Source: Gp1-AA133 sp963850425 (lineage in GTDB: Bacteria > Acidobacteriota > Terriglobia > Terriglobales > Acidobacteriaceae). Taken from it: a stretch of DNA of 64,000 nt. Position 1 is the first letter of the stretch, and each line of letters begins with the position of its first letter. Where the stretch lies: assembly GCA_963850425.1 (NCBI GenBank), contig CAWKLF010000007.1, positions 186,001 to 250,000 on the forward strand, written 5' to 3'. Under the pieces are notes generated by a model. It made no database searches and had not been told where the DNA came from. It worked only from the letters and a program-made list of their open reading frames with translations. This document shows, in pieces, positions 34,373 to 43,767 of this stretch. The translations under genes and the position numbers were made by a program.

Positions 34373-36202
34373 ATGTCCAGGATCCCAATCCCGCTGACCG
34401 TATTGTTGATAGTCATCGCCTCCCAATATCTTTGGATGTATCTCACCCATCGCCGCTCACAGAAGCGTGAAGCGCTGTTTCGCATCATCACCGAGAACGC
34501 CGCCGACATGATTGCCTTGGTCGATACCAAGGGCCGCCGCCTCTATAACAGCCCGTCCTATGAGCGGGTGCTCGGCTATTCTGCCCGCGAACTCGCGCAG
34601 ACCTCGGGCTTCGAACAGATTCATCCTGACGATCGCTTCAAGGTACTTGCGGCGTCGCGTGAGGCGCGCGCCACCGGCGTCGGCCAGAGCCTGCAATATC
34701 GCCTGCGCCATAAGGACGGAACCTGGCGAATTCTCGAATCCACCGCCAGCACCATCAAGAATGAACGCGGAGAGGTAGAGAAACTGGTCATCGTCAACCG
34801 CGATGTCACGCAGCGTGTGGACGCGGAACAGAAGCTTGCCCACAACGCACTGCATGACTCCCTGACTGATCTCCCCAATCGCCGCCTTTTTCTCGACCGG
34901 CTGCAGCGTTGCCACGCGCAAACCCGGCGCGACCCCGGTTTCCATTACGCGGTTCTGCTGGCTGATATCGATGGCTTCAAAGCCCTCAACCACTCGCTCG
35001 GGTCCGCAGCGGGGGATCAATTCCTGATTGAGATTGGCCTTCGCCTGCAGGTGTGTCTGCGCGAGGGCGATGTGGTCGCGCGCCCAGCCGATTACTCCAC
35101 CGGAGATATTCTCCTGGCCCGCTTCGGAGGAGACGAGTTCGCCATCCTTCTGGAAGGATGTGGCGACCCCAGCAACGCCATGCGGATCGCCGAGCGCGCG
35201 CAGTCGGCGGCGGCCGCTCCTCTTCTGCTCAACCAGCGATTCATGCGCTGCACCGTCAGCGTAGGCAGCGCGATCAGCGCCGCCTCGCACTCACGCGCGG
35301 ACGATACGCTGCGGGACGCCGAGACCGCCCTGCGCCGCGCCCAGGCACTTGGTCCCGGACGTTCCGAACTCTTTGATCCCGCCATGCACAATCGCGCCGT
35401 TCACCGCCTGAAGCTGGAAAGCGAATTGCGCACCGCCCTCAATCGCAGCCAGTTCCGCGTGCTCTACCAGCCCATCTTCAGAATCGAGCCTCGTCGGTTG
35501 GTCGGATTTGAGGCCCTGCTGCGCTGGCAACACCCCGAGGAGGGCCTCACCGCGCCCAACGAGTTTCTTGCCGCCGCCGAAGACACCGGCCTGATGGCGA
35601 TGATTGACCAGTGGGTGATCCGCGAAGCTTGCAGTCAATTGCCCCTGTGGCAAGCGGGCAGTGACGGCGCGCCCCTGTGCGTGGCGGTGAATCTTTCAGC
35701 CCGTCATTTCGCCAGCCCGCAAATGATTGATGGCATCAAAAATTGCCTGCGCAACGCACCTATCCTGCCTAACGCCCTTCAACTGGAGATTGCCGATGCG
35801 GTAGCAGCCTCGAATCCCGATCACACCGCGGCGGTGCTCTCGCAATTTCGGCGCCTTGGAGTCACCACGGCACTCGATAATTTCGGAAGCAATAGCCTCT
35901 CGCTCGCATCTCTCCGCCGCTGTGCTTACGACGTCCTGAAGATCGATCGCTCACTGATCTCCAGCATGCAGGCCGATCGGGTCAGCCAGGACGTGGTCGG
36001 CATGATCCTGACGCTGGCCGGCAAACTTGGTTGCGAGGTGATTGCCGAAGGCATCGAAAAGCCCGCGCAAATTGAAACTCTCCGCTCCATGGGCTGCCGT
36101 CTGGCGCAAGGATACTTATTTTCTTCGCCTCTCGACTCCAACGCGGCCCGGCAGTTTGCGCAAAAGATGCAATCGCTTCCCGTCCCGCAACCATTGCGAT
36201 AG
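34373..36202 (+). CDS. PAS-GGDEF-EAL cyclic-di-GMP protein
   Basis: 609 residues: one membrane segment (about 6-24), PAS domain (36-150), GGDEF domain (about 155-335, motif FGGDEF at 251-256), EAL domain (about 345-600). Such proteins make and/or degrade c-di-GMP at the membrane. The GGDEF motif is intact, but about 12 extra residues (PADYSTGDILL...) precede it. In the EAL domain Glu380, Asn440, Glu472, Lys523, Glu559 and Gln579 are kept, while the metal-binding DDFG pair reads DNFG (502-505), which probably weakens phosphodiesterase activity. It is a single gene converging on the secreted gene at 36226. The start is uncertain; GGAGG lies 16 bases upstream. Confidence 0.92.
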   Translation: MSRIPIPLTVLLIVIASQYLWMYLTHRRSQKREALFRIITENAADMIALVDTKGRRLYNSPSYERVLGYSARELAQTSGFEQIHPDDRFKVLAASREARATGVGQSLQYRLRHKDGTWRILESTASTIKNERGEVEKLVIVNRDVTQRVDAEQKLAHNALHDSLTDLPNRRLFLDRLQRCHAQTRRDPGFHYAVLLADIDGFKALNHSLGSAAGDQFLIEIGLRLQVCLREGDVVARPADYSTGDILLARFGGDEFAILLEGCGDPSNAMRIAERAQSAAAAPLLLNQRFMRCTVSVGSAISAASHSRADDTLRDAETALRRAQALGPGRSELFDPAMHNRAVHRLKLESELRTALNRSQFRVLYQPIFRIEPRRLVGFEALLRWQHPEEGLTAPNEFLAAAEDTGLMAMIDQWVIREACSQLPLWQAGSDGAPLCVAVNLSARHFASPQMIDGIKNCLRNAPILPNALQLEIADAVAASNPDHTAAVLSQFRRLGVTTALDNFGSNSLSLASLRRCAYDVLKIDRSLISSMQADRVSQDVVGMILTLAGKLGCEVIAEGIEKPAQIETLRSMGCRLAQGYLFSSPLDSNAARQFAQKMQSLPVPQPLR

Positions 36203-36225
36203 AAGAATCCCGCGGCAGAGTTTTC

Positions 36226-36819
36226 CTATTCCTTCTTGGAGTCTTCCAGCATCCGATCTTGCAATTTTGCACCCGCTGCGAACGGGAACGTCAAGGTGTG
36301 CTTCGCCGCGGGCAACATTTCCAGGTCGGTGTCTTGTCCCTGCTGATTTCCCACGGTGTAAACGCCCACCACATCAAGATCAGTCGGCGGAGCGCCCCTC
36401 AATGGAACAACGATCAGAACCACAAATCCCTCTACAAAAGGAGCTCCTCCATTGGGGCCCAACATGGAGCGGATGATCTTGCAATCCACATGCTCTGCAA
36501 AATCCGGCCCCAGTACGTCGCGGTGGTACCCAGAGGGCTTGACTGGCTCTTTCTGCGCCACCGGCTCCGGCGGCGCCAGCACAACCTTCTTGAAGAACGT
36601 CACGCTGGGAAGAATCTGCGGATTGTGGATGTTGATTGACGTCGCATACGTCCCCGGCTGAACCGGAGCGCCTGGACCTCTTTCCTCCACCACACCACAC
36701 AGGAATTTCGCGGAGTACTCATTGAATTGAATGCGCGACGCTTGCGCGTGCACATGAGCGGGCAATGATCCGAACAGGAGGGCGATCGTCGCCGCTGCCG
36801 TGCCTCGAAGTAAAGTCAT
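36226..36819 (-). CDS. Secreted hypothetical protein
   Basis: 197 residues with a signal peptide (TAAATIALLFGSLPAHVHAQ). The mature part has two Cys (KFLCGVVEE and HVDCKII), Pro-rich loops and beta-strand patterns (FVVLIVVPLRG, DVVGVYTVGN), and I do not recognise the family. GGGAGG 7 bases before the ATG (36819) supports translation. It is a single gene whose stop is 23 bases from the c-di-GMP gene in a convergent arrangement. Confidence 0.6.
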   Translation of the reverse strand: MTLLRGTAAATIALLFGSLPAHVHAQASRIQFNEYSAKFLCGVVEERGPGAPVQPGTYATSINIHNPQILPSVTFFKKVVLAPPEPVAQKEPVKPSGYHRDVLGPDFAEHVDCKIIRSMLGPNGGAPFVEGFVVLIVVPLRGAPPTDLDVVGVYTVGNQQGQDTDLEMLPAAKHTLTFPFAAGAKLQDRMLEDSKKE

Positions 36820-36959
36820 GGTGAACCTCCCGGGACCTGACAGTGCTGGCCCCCAATGCGTAGTGAAGGTTCACGCTCAGGCGTTTCACAACTTTTCGTG
36901 ATTACGAATCAGGAAGGAGAACCATTCCGTGTCTCAGTGACTTCGTGATGGATGTTGCT

Positions 36960-39900
36960 TCACACCACGAAGTACTTCGCCGCCGGATGGTGTACCACAA
37001 TGGCCGAAGTCGATTGCTCCGGCTCCAGCAGGAATCCCGAAGTCAACCGAACCCCAATATTCTCCTCCGGATGCAGCAACGCAAACAGCTTGGTCTGATC
37101 CTCAAGATTCGGGCACGCCGGATAGCCGAAGGAATACCGGGACCCGCGATACTTCTGATGAAACAGATCCCGAATATGCGGCGAATCCTCGCCGGCGATT
37201 CCCAACTCCTGCCGCATCAGCCGGTGATGGAATTCCGCCAGCGCCTCCGCCGTTTCCACGCTCAGACCATGCAGGTACAGATACTTCGTATACTCTCCAC
37301 CCTCAAATAACCGCTGTGTCTCAACCGAGGCTTTGGGCCCAACCGTCACTAGCGACAACCCCAGCACATCCATCTTCCCGGAAGCCTTGGGAGCAAAGAA
37401 ATCCGAAATGCAAAGCCGCCGCCCCTCCCGCTGTCGAGGAAACGTAAATCGTAACAACTCGTGTACCGCGGGCGCCGCCCGCGTCGCCCCGTCAGGGCTG
37501 TAAACCACGACATCATTCCCATCACCCTGAGCCGGAAAATATCCGTACACAACCTTAGGCTCAAATAATCCGCTGCCCACGACCTCATCCTCGAGCGTCT
37601 TTTTGATGGGCCGGTACTTCTCCTCCACCAGCCGCAAGTAATCTTGCTGCGAAGCGGTCTTTAGCTGCCACTGATTCTTGAACAGCGCCGTCTCGTTGAT
37701 ATATCCAAACAATTCGCGCAGGTCGTAATCCTTCTTCACCCGCACGCCCCAGAAGGGAGGCTCCGGAATATTCGGCGAATCGCCCACCACCGGGCTGCGT
37801 TCCGCGAACACCGGGCCAGTCTCCTCATCCACGGCCGCTGCCTTTGCGTACTCCTTGACGGTCTTCCCTTCCGTCAGCCGCGCCGAACGTTGCCCATCCT
37901 CCGCGATCAGGTCCTCCATGATGTGCAGGCCGGAGAACGCATCATCGGCGTAGAACACCGCATTCGAATACTCGCGCCGCAGATCGTCCTCCACATACTT
38001 GCGCGTCAGCGCCGCCCCGCCGCAGATCACCGGATAGTCCAGCTTCTGCCGCTCCAAATCCTGGATCACATACTTCATTTCGAGCGTCGACTTCACCAGC
38101 AGCCCGCTCAGCCCGATCGCATCTGCCTCATGCTGATCTGCAGCTCTGATAATTGAATCGCCCGGCTGTTTGATCCCAAGATTGACGACCTTGAATCCGT
38201 TGTTGGAAAGAATAATGTCCACAAGATTCTTCCCAATGTCGTGCACATCTCCCTTCACGGTCGCGAGCACGATAGTTCCCTTCTGCTGCGACCCCGACTT
38301 CTTCTCCATCTTAGGCTCGAGATAAGCGACCGCCTGCTTCATCACGCCTGCCGAATCCAGCACCGATGGCAGCTGCATCTTGCGCGCGCCAAACAGTTCG
38401 CCGACCGTACGCATCCCGTCGAGCAGCACGGTATTAATAATGTCCAGCGGCGAATACTGCCCTAGCGCAATATCCAGCAGTTGCTCAAGCGTCTGCTTGT
38501 GCGCGCCTTCGCCAACCGCCTTCTCGCCATTGATGATCGCAAACTTCAGCTTGTCCTCAATCGACAGCGTCTCCACGTGCGCGGTGGTCGAAGCCTGCGG
38601 CTTTCCTTTCAGCCCCGCGAAGTGGTTCATGTAAACCTGGAGCGGATCGCCGTTCGACGTATCGCGATGAATCAGCTTGCGCGCAAGCTCAACTTCTTCT
38701 TGAGGAATTTTGTACAACGGGTAGATTTTGGTGTAGTTGACAATCGCCATATCGAGGCCGTTGTCGACCGCCTCGTGCATGAACACGCTGTTCAGCACGC
38801 GTCGTGGATACGCGTCGAGGCCAAAGGAAATATTGCTCACTCCAAGGATCGTCTTGACGTCCGGCAGTTCCTGCTTGATCCGCTTCACCGCCTCGAGCGT
38901 CTCCATTCCGGCTGATCGATACTCCTCTTGCCCGGTGGAGATCGGCAGAGTCAGAGCATCGAAAATCAAATCGACGCCTCGAATTCCATACTTCTTCGTC
39001 GCCAGTTCATAAATCCGCTTGGCGATCGCGACCTTCTTCTCGGCCGTCAACGCCATCCCGTCTTCATCGATGGTCAGCGCAATCACCGCCGCCCCGTAGC
39101 GCTTCGCCATCGGCAGCACCAGCGAAGTCCGCTTCTCGCCGTCTTCCAGGTTGATCGAGTTAATGATCGCTTTTCCCGGAATTCGCTTCAGGGCCTCTTC
39201 CACAACATCCGCTTCGGTTGAATCGACAAGAATCGGCGCCGGAACACGCGTAGCCACCCGCTCCAGAATCGACGTGATGTAGCCCTTCTCGTCCTCGCCC
39301 ACGATCGCGCAACACAAATCCAGCATGTGAGATCCGTCATTCACCAACTTCTTCGCCAGCGCCAGGATGTCGTCGTACTTCTTCCCGCGCACCAGATTGC
39401 GGAAATGCTCCACGCGCGTCGTGGTATTCATCTCCTCCGCGACGATCAAAGGCTTTGGCTCCAGATCGAGCGGCACGGAGGTGTAAGCACTCGAAGCAGC
39501 CCCTACGGGCTTCACGTCGCGCCCCGCGGGCTCCACCCCCGCCACAGCGTCGACCACGGCCTTCAGGTGCTCCGGCATGGTTCCGCAACAGCCGCCGACG
39601 ATCCGCACCCCGTAATCCTGGACAAAGTGCTTGTGATACTTCGCCAATTCCTCAGGCGTGAGCTTGTACACCGCGTGTCCGCCCTCATTGAACGGAAGTC
39701 CGGCGTTGGGCAATACGGAGATGTGCTTGGTCGAATTCAGTCCGAGATACCGGACCGCGTCGTTCATCTCCTTCGGACCGGTCGCGCAATTGATCCCGAT
39801 CACGTCCACATCAAAGGGCTCAAGCGCAGTGAGCGCCGCGCCGATCTCCGTGCCGAGCAGCATCGTGCCCGATTCCTGCAGCGTCACCTGCACCGTCACG

Positions 39901-40451
39901 GGAAGACGCTTCCCTGCCTTACGCATCGCCTCGAGTACGCCAAAGGTCGCCACTTTCGCCTGAAGAAGATCCTGCGCCGTCTCAATCAGCAGTAAATCGA
40001 CACCGCCCTCAATGAGCGCCCTCGCCTGTTCCTCATAGGCCGCCGCCATGTCATCAAACGAGATGTGTCCCAGCGATGGCAGCTTGGTCGTCGGCCCCAT
40101 CGAGCCCGCCACAAAGCGCGGCCGATCCTTGGTCGAGAATTGCGCAGCCACTTCTCTCGCAAGTTTCGCGGCCGCGATATTGATCTCAGCCACTCGATCC
40201 TTTAGATCGAATTCACCCAGAACGGTCCGCGTGCCGCCGAACGTGTTGGTTTCGACCACATCGCATCCCACCGCAAAGAATGCCGCATGAATGTCGCGGA
40301 TCATATCCGGCCGGCTGAGTACCAGCACCTCGCTGCAGTTCTCCTTCCCCCAGTAGTCATCCAGAGAAGGATTTCGCAACTGAATGTTGGTCCCCATCGC
40401 GCCGTCATAAACCACGACGCGCTCTTGCACGGTTTTTAAGAAATCCGCCAT
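36960..40451 (-). CDS. metH: Cobalamin-dependent methionine synthase
   Basis: 1163 residues with all four MetH modules in order: homocysteine-binding domain (1-310; INCATGPKEM and VGGCCGT zinc Cys motifs), methyltetrahydrofolate/pterin domain (about 335-600; DDILALAKKLVNDGSHMLDL), cobalamin cap and B12 domain (about 640-890; DVHDIGKN with the Co-binding His, then GLSGLLVKSTLEM), and AdoMet activation domain (about 900-1163; RYSFGYPACPNLEDQ). It transfers methyl from 5-methyl-THF via B12 to homocysteine. It is slightly shorter than E. coli MetH. There is no recognisable cobalamin riboswitch in the leader, which is instead occupied by the heptamer array. No met neighbour is present. Confidence 0.96.
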   Translation of the reverse strand: MADFLKTVQERVVVYDGAMGTNIQLRNPSLDDYWGKENCSEVLVLSRPDMIRDIHAAFFAVGCDVVETNTFGGTRTVLGEFDLKDRVAEINIAAAKLAREVAAQFSTKDRPRFVAGSMGPTTKLPSLGHISFDDMAAAYEEQARALIEGGVDLLLIETAQDLLQAKVATFGVLEAMRKAGKRLPVTVQVTLQESGTMLLGTEIGAALTALEPFDVDVIGINCATGPKEMNDAVRYLGLNSTKHISVLPNAGLPFNEGGHAVYKLTPEELAKYHKHFVQDYGVRIVGGCCGTMPEHLKAVVDAVAGVEPAGRDVKPVGAASSAYTSVPLDLEPKPLIVAEEMNTTTRVEHFRNLVRGKKYDDILALAKKLVNDGSHMLDLCCAIVGEDEKGYITSILERVATRVPAPILVDSTEADVVEEALKRIPGKAIINSINLEDGEKRTSLVLPMAKRYGAAVIALTIDEDGMALTAEKKVAIAKRIYELATKKYGIRGVDLIFDALTLPISTGQEEYRSAGMETLEAVKRIKQELPDVKTILGVSNISFGLDAYPRRVLNSVFMHEAVDNGLDMAIVNYTKIYPLYKIPQEEVELARKLIHRDTSNGDPLQVYMNHFAGLKGKPQASTTAHVETLSIEDKLKFAIINGEKAVGEGAHKQTLEQLLDIALGQYSPLDIINTVLLDGMRTVGELFGARKMQLPSVLDSAGVMKQAVAYLEPKMEKKSGSQQKGTIVLATVKGDVHDIGKNLVDIILSNNGFKVVNLGIKQPGDSIIRAADQHEADAIGLSGLLVKSTLEMKYVIQDLERQKLDYPVICGGAALTRKYVEDDLRREYSNAVFYADDAFSGLHIMEDLIAEDGQRSARLTEGKTVKEYAKAAAVDEETGPVFAERSPVVGDSPNIPEPPFWGVRVKKDYDLRELFGYINETALFKNQWQLKTASQQDYLRLVEEKYRPIKKTLEDEVVGSGLFEPKVVYGYFPAQGDGNDVVVYSPDGATRAAPAVHELLRFTFPRQREGRRLCISDFFAPKASGKMDVLGLSLVTVGPKASVETQRLFEGGEYTKYLYLHGLSVETAEALAEFHHRLMRQELGIAGEDSPHIRDLFHQKYRGSRYSFGYPACPNLEDQTKLFALLHPEENIGVRLTSGFLLEPEQSTSAIVVHHPAAKYFVV

Positions 40452-40485
40452 AGAAAATCAGGTACCAGCGGCCAGCTCTGTCTCT

Positions 40486-40605
40486 TAGCTTCTATCTCTA
40501 GCTCTATCTCTAGTCTACTCTTAGCTTCTAGCTCTTAGCTTCTAGCTCTTAGCTTCTAGCTCTTAGCTTCTAGCTCTTAGCTTCTAGCTCTTAGCTTCTA
40601 GCTCT
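40486..40605 (+). repeat. Tandem heptamer array (14-base higher-order period)
   Basis: Twelve perfect alternating units TAGCTTC / TAGCTCT at 40522-40605, preceded by degenerate units from 40486 (TATCTCT etc.). The array begins 34 bases upstream of the metH start codon, where a leader would be. The AGCTCT core is shared with the array at 14317. Confidence 0.95.
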
Positions 40606-40654
40606 TTAGCCTTTAGCCAAACATCAGTTCTACATCATCACTTCCAATTAGTTT

Positions 40655-40682
40655 GTCATCCTGAGCGAAGCGAAGGACCTGC
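40655..40682. repeat. Dispersed GTCATCCTGAGCGAAGCGAAGG-type repeat
   Basis: A single copy of GTCATCCTGAGCGAAG... type sequence, a class I know as widespread in Acidobacteriota and other genomes. It has no gene of its own here; identification rests on memory of the motif. Confidence 0.5.
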
Positions 40683-40774
40683 TTTTCAGCCTTGCTGGCA
40701 ACTCGAGGTGATCAAACAGCCACAAAATAGCTGACCTTGTTGTAGCCAACGACCAACGACTGCCTCTATACACA

Positions 40775-40801
40775 AACGCCGGCCCGTATCGGACCGGCGT
40801 T
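40775..40801 (-). terminator. Probable terminator of nuoI
   Basis: AACGCCGG / CCGGCGTT stem (8 bp, 11-base loop) 26 bases past the stop of nuoI; the minus-strand tail is only weakly T-rich. Confidence 0.55.
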
Positions 40802-40826
40802 GAACTCTGTGCAGAATTGAAAGCTT

Positions 40827-41357
40827 TCAGCTCCCCTGCACCGGCAACGCCGGTGCGCCCCCGGCAACGTCGGCACTGTTGAACACGGCGTTGGCTCCCA
40901 TATGAGCCGGCGCCGCGGCCAGCATCTGCTCTTTCCGGTAAATCAGGTTGCTGGCATTGAAGGAAGCCAGCTCAAACCCGTGCCCGTGCGTAATCGCATC
41001 AGTGGGACAAGCTTCTACGCAATACCCGCAAAAAATACATCGATTGTAGTCAATGTTGTAAACCTTGGCGTAGCGCTCCGCGCCGCTCACCCGTTTGGTC
41101 TCGGTATTCTCCGCTGCCTCGATATAGATGCAATTGGACGGGCAGGCCGCCGCGCACAGGAAGCAGGCCACGCACTTCTCCAACCCATTCTCATCGCGCT
41201 GCAGCACGTGCATTCCGCGGAACCGCTCCTCGAAGCGCGCCCCGCGCAACGGTCCCGGTCCGTCGGGATAATTCTCGACCTGGGTGGGCTGAAACATCTC
41301 CATGAAGGTGATGCTCATCCCTTTCGCAATTGCGGCGATGTTCTTCAGCACTGGCAT
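40827..41357 (-). CDS. nuoI: NADH-quinone oxidoreductase subunit I
   Basis: About 176 residues. Two 4Fe-4S clusters of the ferredoxin type are visible: CVACFLCAAACPSNC and CIFCGYCVEACPTDA, which in complex I carry electrons along the peripheral arm. The N-terminus (LKNIAAIAKGMSITFMEMF) and the long loop after the second cluster are typical of NuoI. The rest of the nuo operon is not in this window, so it is an orphan here. ATG 41357 is preferred to the GTG two codons earlier. Confidence 0.9.
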   Translation of the reverse strand: MPVLKNIAAIAKGMSITFMEMFQPTQVENYPDGPGPLRGARFEERFRGMHVLQRDENGLEKCVACFLCAAACPSNCIYIEAAENTETKRVSGAERYAKVYNIDYNRCIFCGYCVEACPTDAITHGHGFELASFNASNLIYRKEQMLAAAPAHMGANAVFNSADVAGGAPALPVQGS

Positions 41358-41514
41358 GCTCACTCAGTATACCGAAAACTGCGCACCCACAGCAGGCAGC
41401 CCAGCCCGCAGACTCCGTGGTATCTGCAACTTAACCGACGCTGAGTCGCAGCCGCTCGCGGCATCCTTCCACCTTGACCTATCATCTAACCGAGCGACCG
41501 AACCACTCAACCCT

Positions 41515-43422
41515 ATGGCGCGACTTCTCGACTCGATCAATTCCCCGCTCGATGTAAAAAGTCTCAACATCCCGCAACTGGAAGTTCTCGCCGAAGAGAT
41601 CCGCGAAGAGCTCATTTCGGTCCTCTCGAAAAACGGCGGACACCTCGGCCCGAATCTTGGCGTGGTCGAACTCACCCTCGCCATGCACTACGTTTTCGAG
41701 ACCCCCAAAGATCATTTCGTCTTCGACGTCAGCCACCAGGCCTACGTTCACAAGTTGCTCACCGGGCGTCGCGAACAGTTTCATACCATTCGCACACCCG
41801 ACGGCCTGAACGGCTTCATGCTGCGTTCCGAAAGCCCGCATGACTGCTATGGTGCGGGCCATGCCGGCACGGCGCTCTCTGCCGCCCTTGGCATGGCAGT
41901 CGCGCGCGACCGCACCGGCGGACAGGAACACGTAGTCGCGCTCGCCGGGGATGCCGCCTTTACCTGCGGCATCACGTACGAAGCCCTGAACAACATCGCC
42001 AACAGCACGCGCCGCCTTATAGTCGTGCTCAACGACAACGAATGGTCGATCGACAAAAACGTTGGCGCGATCGCCAGCTATCTCAACACCATCGTCACCA
42101 ACCCGCGTTTCGACTACCTGCACGAGCACGCTGAACGCTTCGTCGAACGGTTAGGTGGGAAGACCGCTCTGCAAATGGCGCGCAAGGCCGAGGAAGCCGC
42201 CAAGAGCATCTTCTGGCCCAGCGTCATTTTTGAGGAACTGGGCCTGAAGTATTACGGGCCGATCGACGGCCACGACATCGCCACGCTGATCAAGACTTTT
42301 CAATTCCTGAAAACGCAGAGTCGTCCCGTACTCCTGCACGTGCTCACGCAAAAAGGCAAAGGCTTCGAGCCGGCAATGCAGAAGCAGAAAAAGTTTCACG
42401 GCTTGGGGCCGTATGACCCCGAGACGGGCGAGACCAAGCCGCTCGGCCAGCGCACCTACTCGGAAGTCTTCGCCGACACGATGGTCAAGCTCGCGGATAT
42501 AAATCAGAAGGTGGTTGCCATCACCGCCGCCATGCCAAACGGAACCGCGCTCGACCGTTTCCAGCCACGCCATCCCGATCGCTACTTCGATGTCGGAATC
42601 GCAGAGGAACACGCTGTCATCTTCGCGGCCGGGCTAGCCAGCAAGGGATTCAAACCCTTTGTTGCGATCTACTCCACGTTCCTGCAGCGCTCGCTTGATC
42701 CCATCATTCACGACGTGTGCCTGCAGAACCTGCCGGTCGTATTTTGCATGGACCGCGGCAGCCTCTCTGGTGACGATGGTCCCACGCATCACGGCCTGTT
42801 CGACATCAGCTACCTGCGCGGGATCCCCAACCTCGTCCACATGGTCCCCAAAGACGAAGACGAACTCGCCGACATGCTGTTCACAGCCATGCAGCACAAC
42901 GGCCCGATCGCCGTGCGCTATCCACGCGGAGTGGGGCCTGGCACCGCGGTCAAAGACGTCCCGCGCGCCATCCCGATCGGTCAGGCCGAACTGCTGCAAC
43001 ATGGCGAGCATGATCGCGTCGCCATCTTCGCCCTCGGTGCATTAGTCCCGATGGCGCAGCAGGTCGCGGCCCGGCTCGAAGGCGAAGGCATCTCTGCTGC
43101 TGTCATCAACGCGCGCTTCGCCAAACCCGTCGACGCGGCCATGCTGGAGTTCTACGGCCGCAGTGTCGACGCGATTGTCACGATGGAAGATCATGTTCTC
43201 GAGGGAGGGTTCGGCAGCGCAGTGCTGGAACGCCTGAACGACCTTGCATTGGCTACTCCAGTGGTGCGCGTCGGCTGGCCCGACCAGTTCATCGAGCATG
43301 GCAAACCGGAGGCCTTGCGGGTGAAGTACGGGATCAGTGTCGAGAGCACGTTGGAAAAGCTGCGCCCGGTGTTAGAACAGGGGGCTACGGAGAGAAGGCC
43401 GCCAGTGTTGCGAAAGTCCTGA
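41515..43422 (+). CDS. dxs: 1-deoxy-D-xylulose-5-phosphate synthase
   Basis: 635 residues, the normal DXS length. It condenses pyruvate and glyceraldehyde-3-phosphate with TPP, the first step of the MEP isoprenoid pathway. Visible: the N-terminal GHLGPNLGVVELTLA, VSHQAYVHKLLTGR, the TPP-binding region GDAAFTCGITYEALNN ... LNDNEWSI, the pyrimidine-domain DVGIAEEHAVIFAAGLA and the C-terminal VVRVGWPDQFIEHG. The first residue pair of the TPP motif reads GDA instead of GDG, as in a known subset. Frames extending to 41302 overlap nuoI and are not homologous. It is divergent from nuoI. Confidence 0.95.
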   Translation: MARLLDSINSPLDVKSLNIPQLEVLAEEIREELISVLSKNGGHLGPNLGVVELTLAMHYVFETPKDHFVFDVSHQAYVHKLLTGRREQFHTIRTPDGLNGFMLRSESPHDCYGAGHAGTALSAALGMAVARDRTGGQEHVVALAGDAAFTCGITYEALNNIANSTRRLIVVLNDNEWSIDKNVGAIASYLNTIVTNPRFDYLHEHAERFVERLGGKTALQMARKAEEAAKSIFWPSVIFEELGLKYYGPIDGHDIATLIKTFQFLKTQSRPVLLHVLTQKGKGFEPAMQKQKKFHGLGPYDPETGETKPLGQRTYSEVFADTMVKLADINQKVVAITAAMPNGTALDRFQPRHPDRYFDVGIAEEHAVIFAAGLASKGFKPFVAIYSTFLQRSLDPIIHDVCLQNLPVVFCMDRGSLSGDDGPTHHGLFDISYLRGIPNLVHMVPKDEDELADMLFTAMQHNGPIAVRYPRGVGPGTAVKDVPRAIPIGQAELLQHGEHDRVAIFALGALVPMAQQVAARLEGEGISAAVINARFAKPVDAAMLEFYGRSVDAIVTMEDHVLEGGFGSAVLERLNDLALATPVVRVGWPDQFIEHGKPEALRVKYGISVESTLEKLRPVLEQGATERRPPVLRKS

Positions 43423-43767
43423 GGGCCTGAACGACCTGCGATTGCGCCGCTGAGGGTCGGTGCAAACTGGGCGAGGGCAGGATGCCCTCGCGACTGCCGG
43501 CGGTGCGCCGGCGCTACAGCGCTTGTGACCTGGATCACTTGTCAAGCCCCCTGTGCGTCACAAATACATCCATCACCATCAATTCAAGCCAGATATAGTT
43601 TCCGCCAGCATGGCCCATTTACCCTGCCCTAATTGTTATTCTGGAATTAAAGTGAGGAAATGCGAAGATGCTGCCGCCGGATTTTTAATTGGTTCGGCAG
43701 TTTTATGGCAAACTTCGGTGGGCCCCGAGGGCCGCGATTCGCATTCATCTGATTCCCGCGAGGAACA
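43423..43767. other. Intergenic: REP-like hairpins
   Basis: 345 bases between dxs and the GH20 gene. Two GC-rich palindromes stand at 43471-43512. A 77-codon open frame at 43553 (with two Cys) has no ribosome binding site or motif and is not called. Confidence 0.55.
43471..43512. repeat. Pair of GC-rich REP-like hairpins
   Basis: GCGAGGGC / GCCCTCGC (8 bp, loop 5) directly followed by GCCGGCG-GTG-CGCCGGC. Of the same style as the palindromes at 9213 and 14490-14560. Confidence 0.6.

Larger units (their letters stand above)
40452..40826. other. Intergenic: heptamer array and dispersed repeat
   Basis: Between metH (minus strand) and nuoI (minus strand). It contains the array at 40486-40605, the dispersed repeat at 40655-40682 and the nuoI terminator at 40775-40801. 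No gene is supported. Confidence 0.7.

Noticed and set aside
40452..40826. Possible cobalamin or SAM riboswitch upstream of metH
   Set aside because: The leader is mostly the heptamer array; I could not recognise a B12 box or SAM aptamer. A covariance-model search would be needed to be sure.
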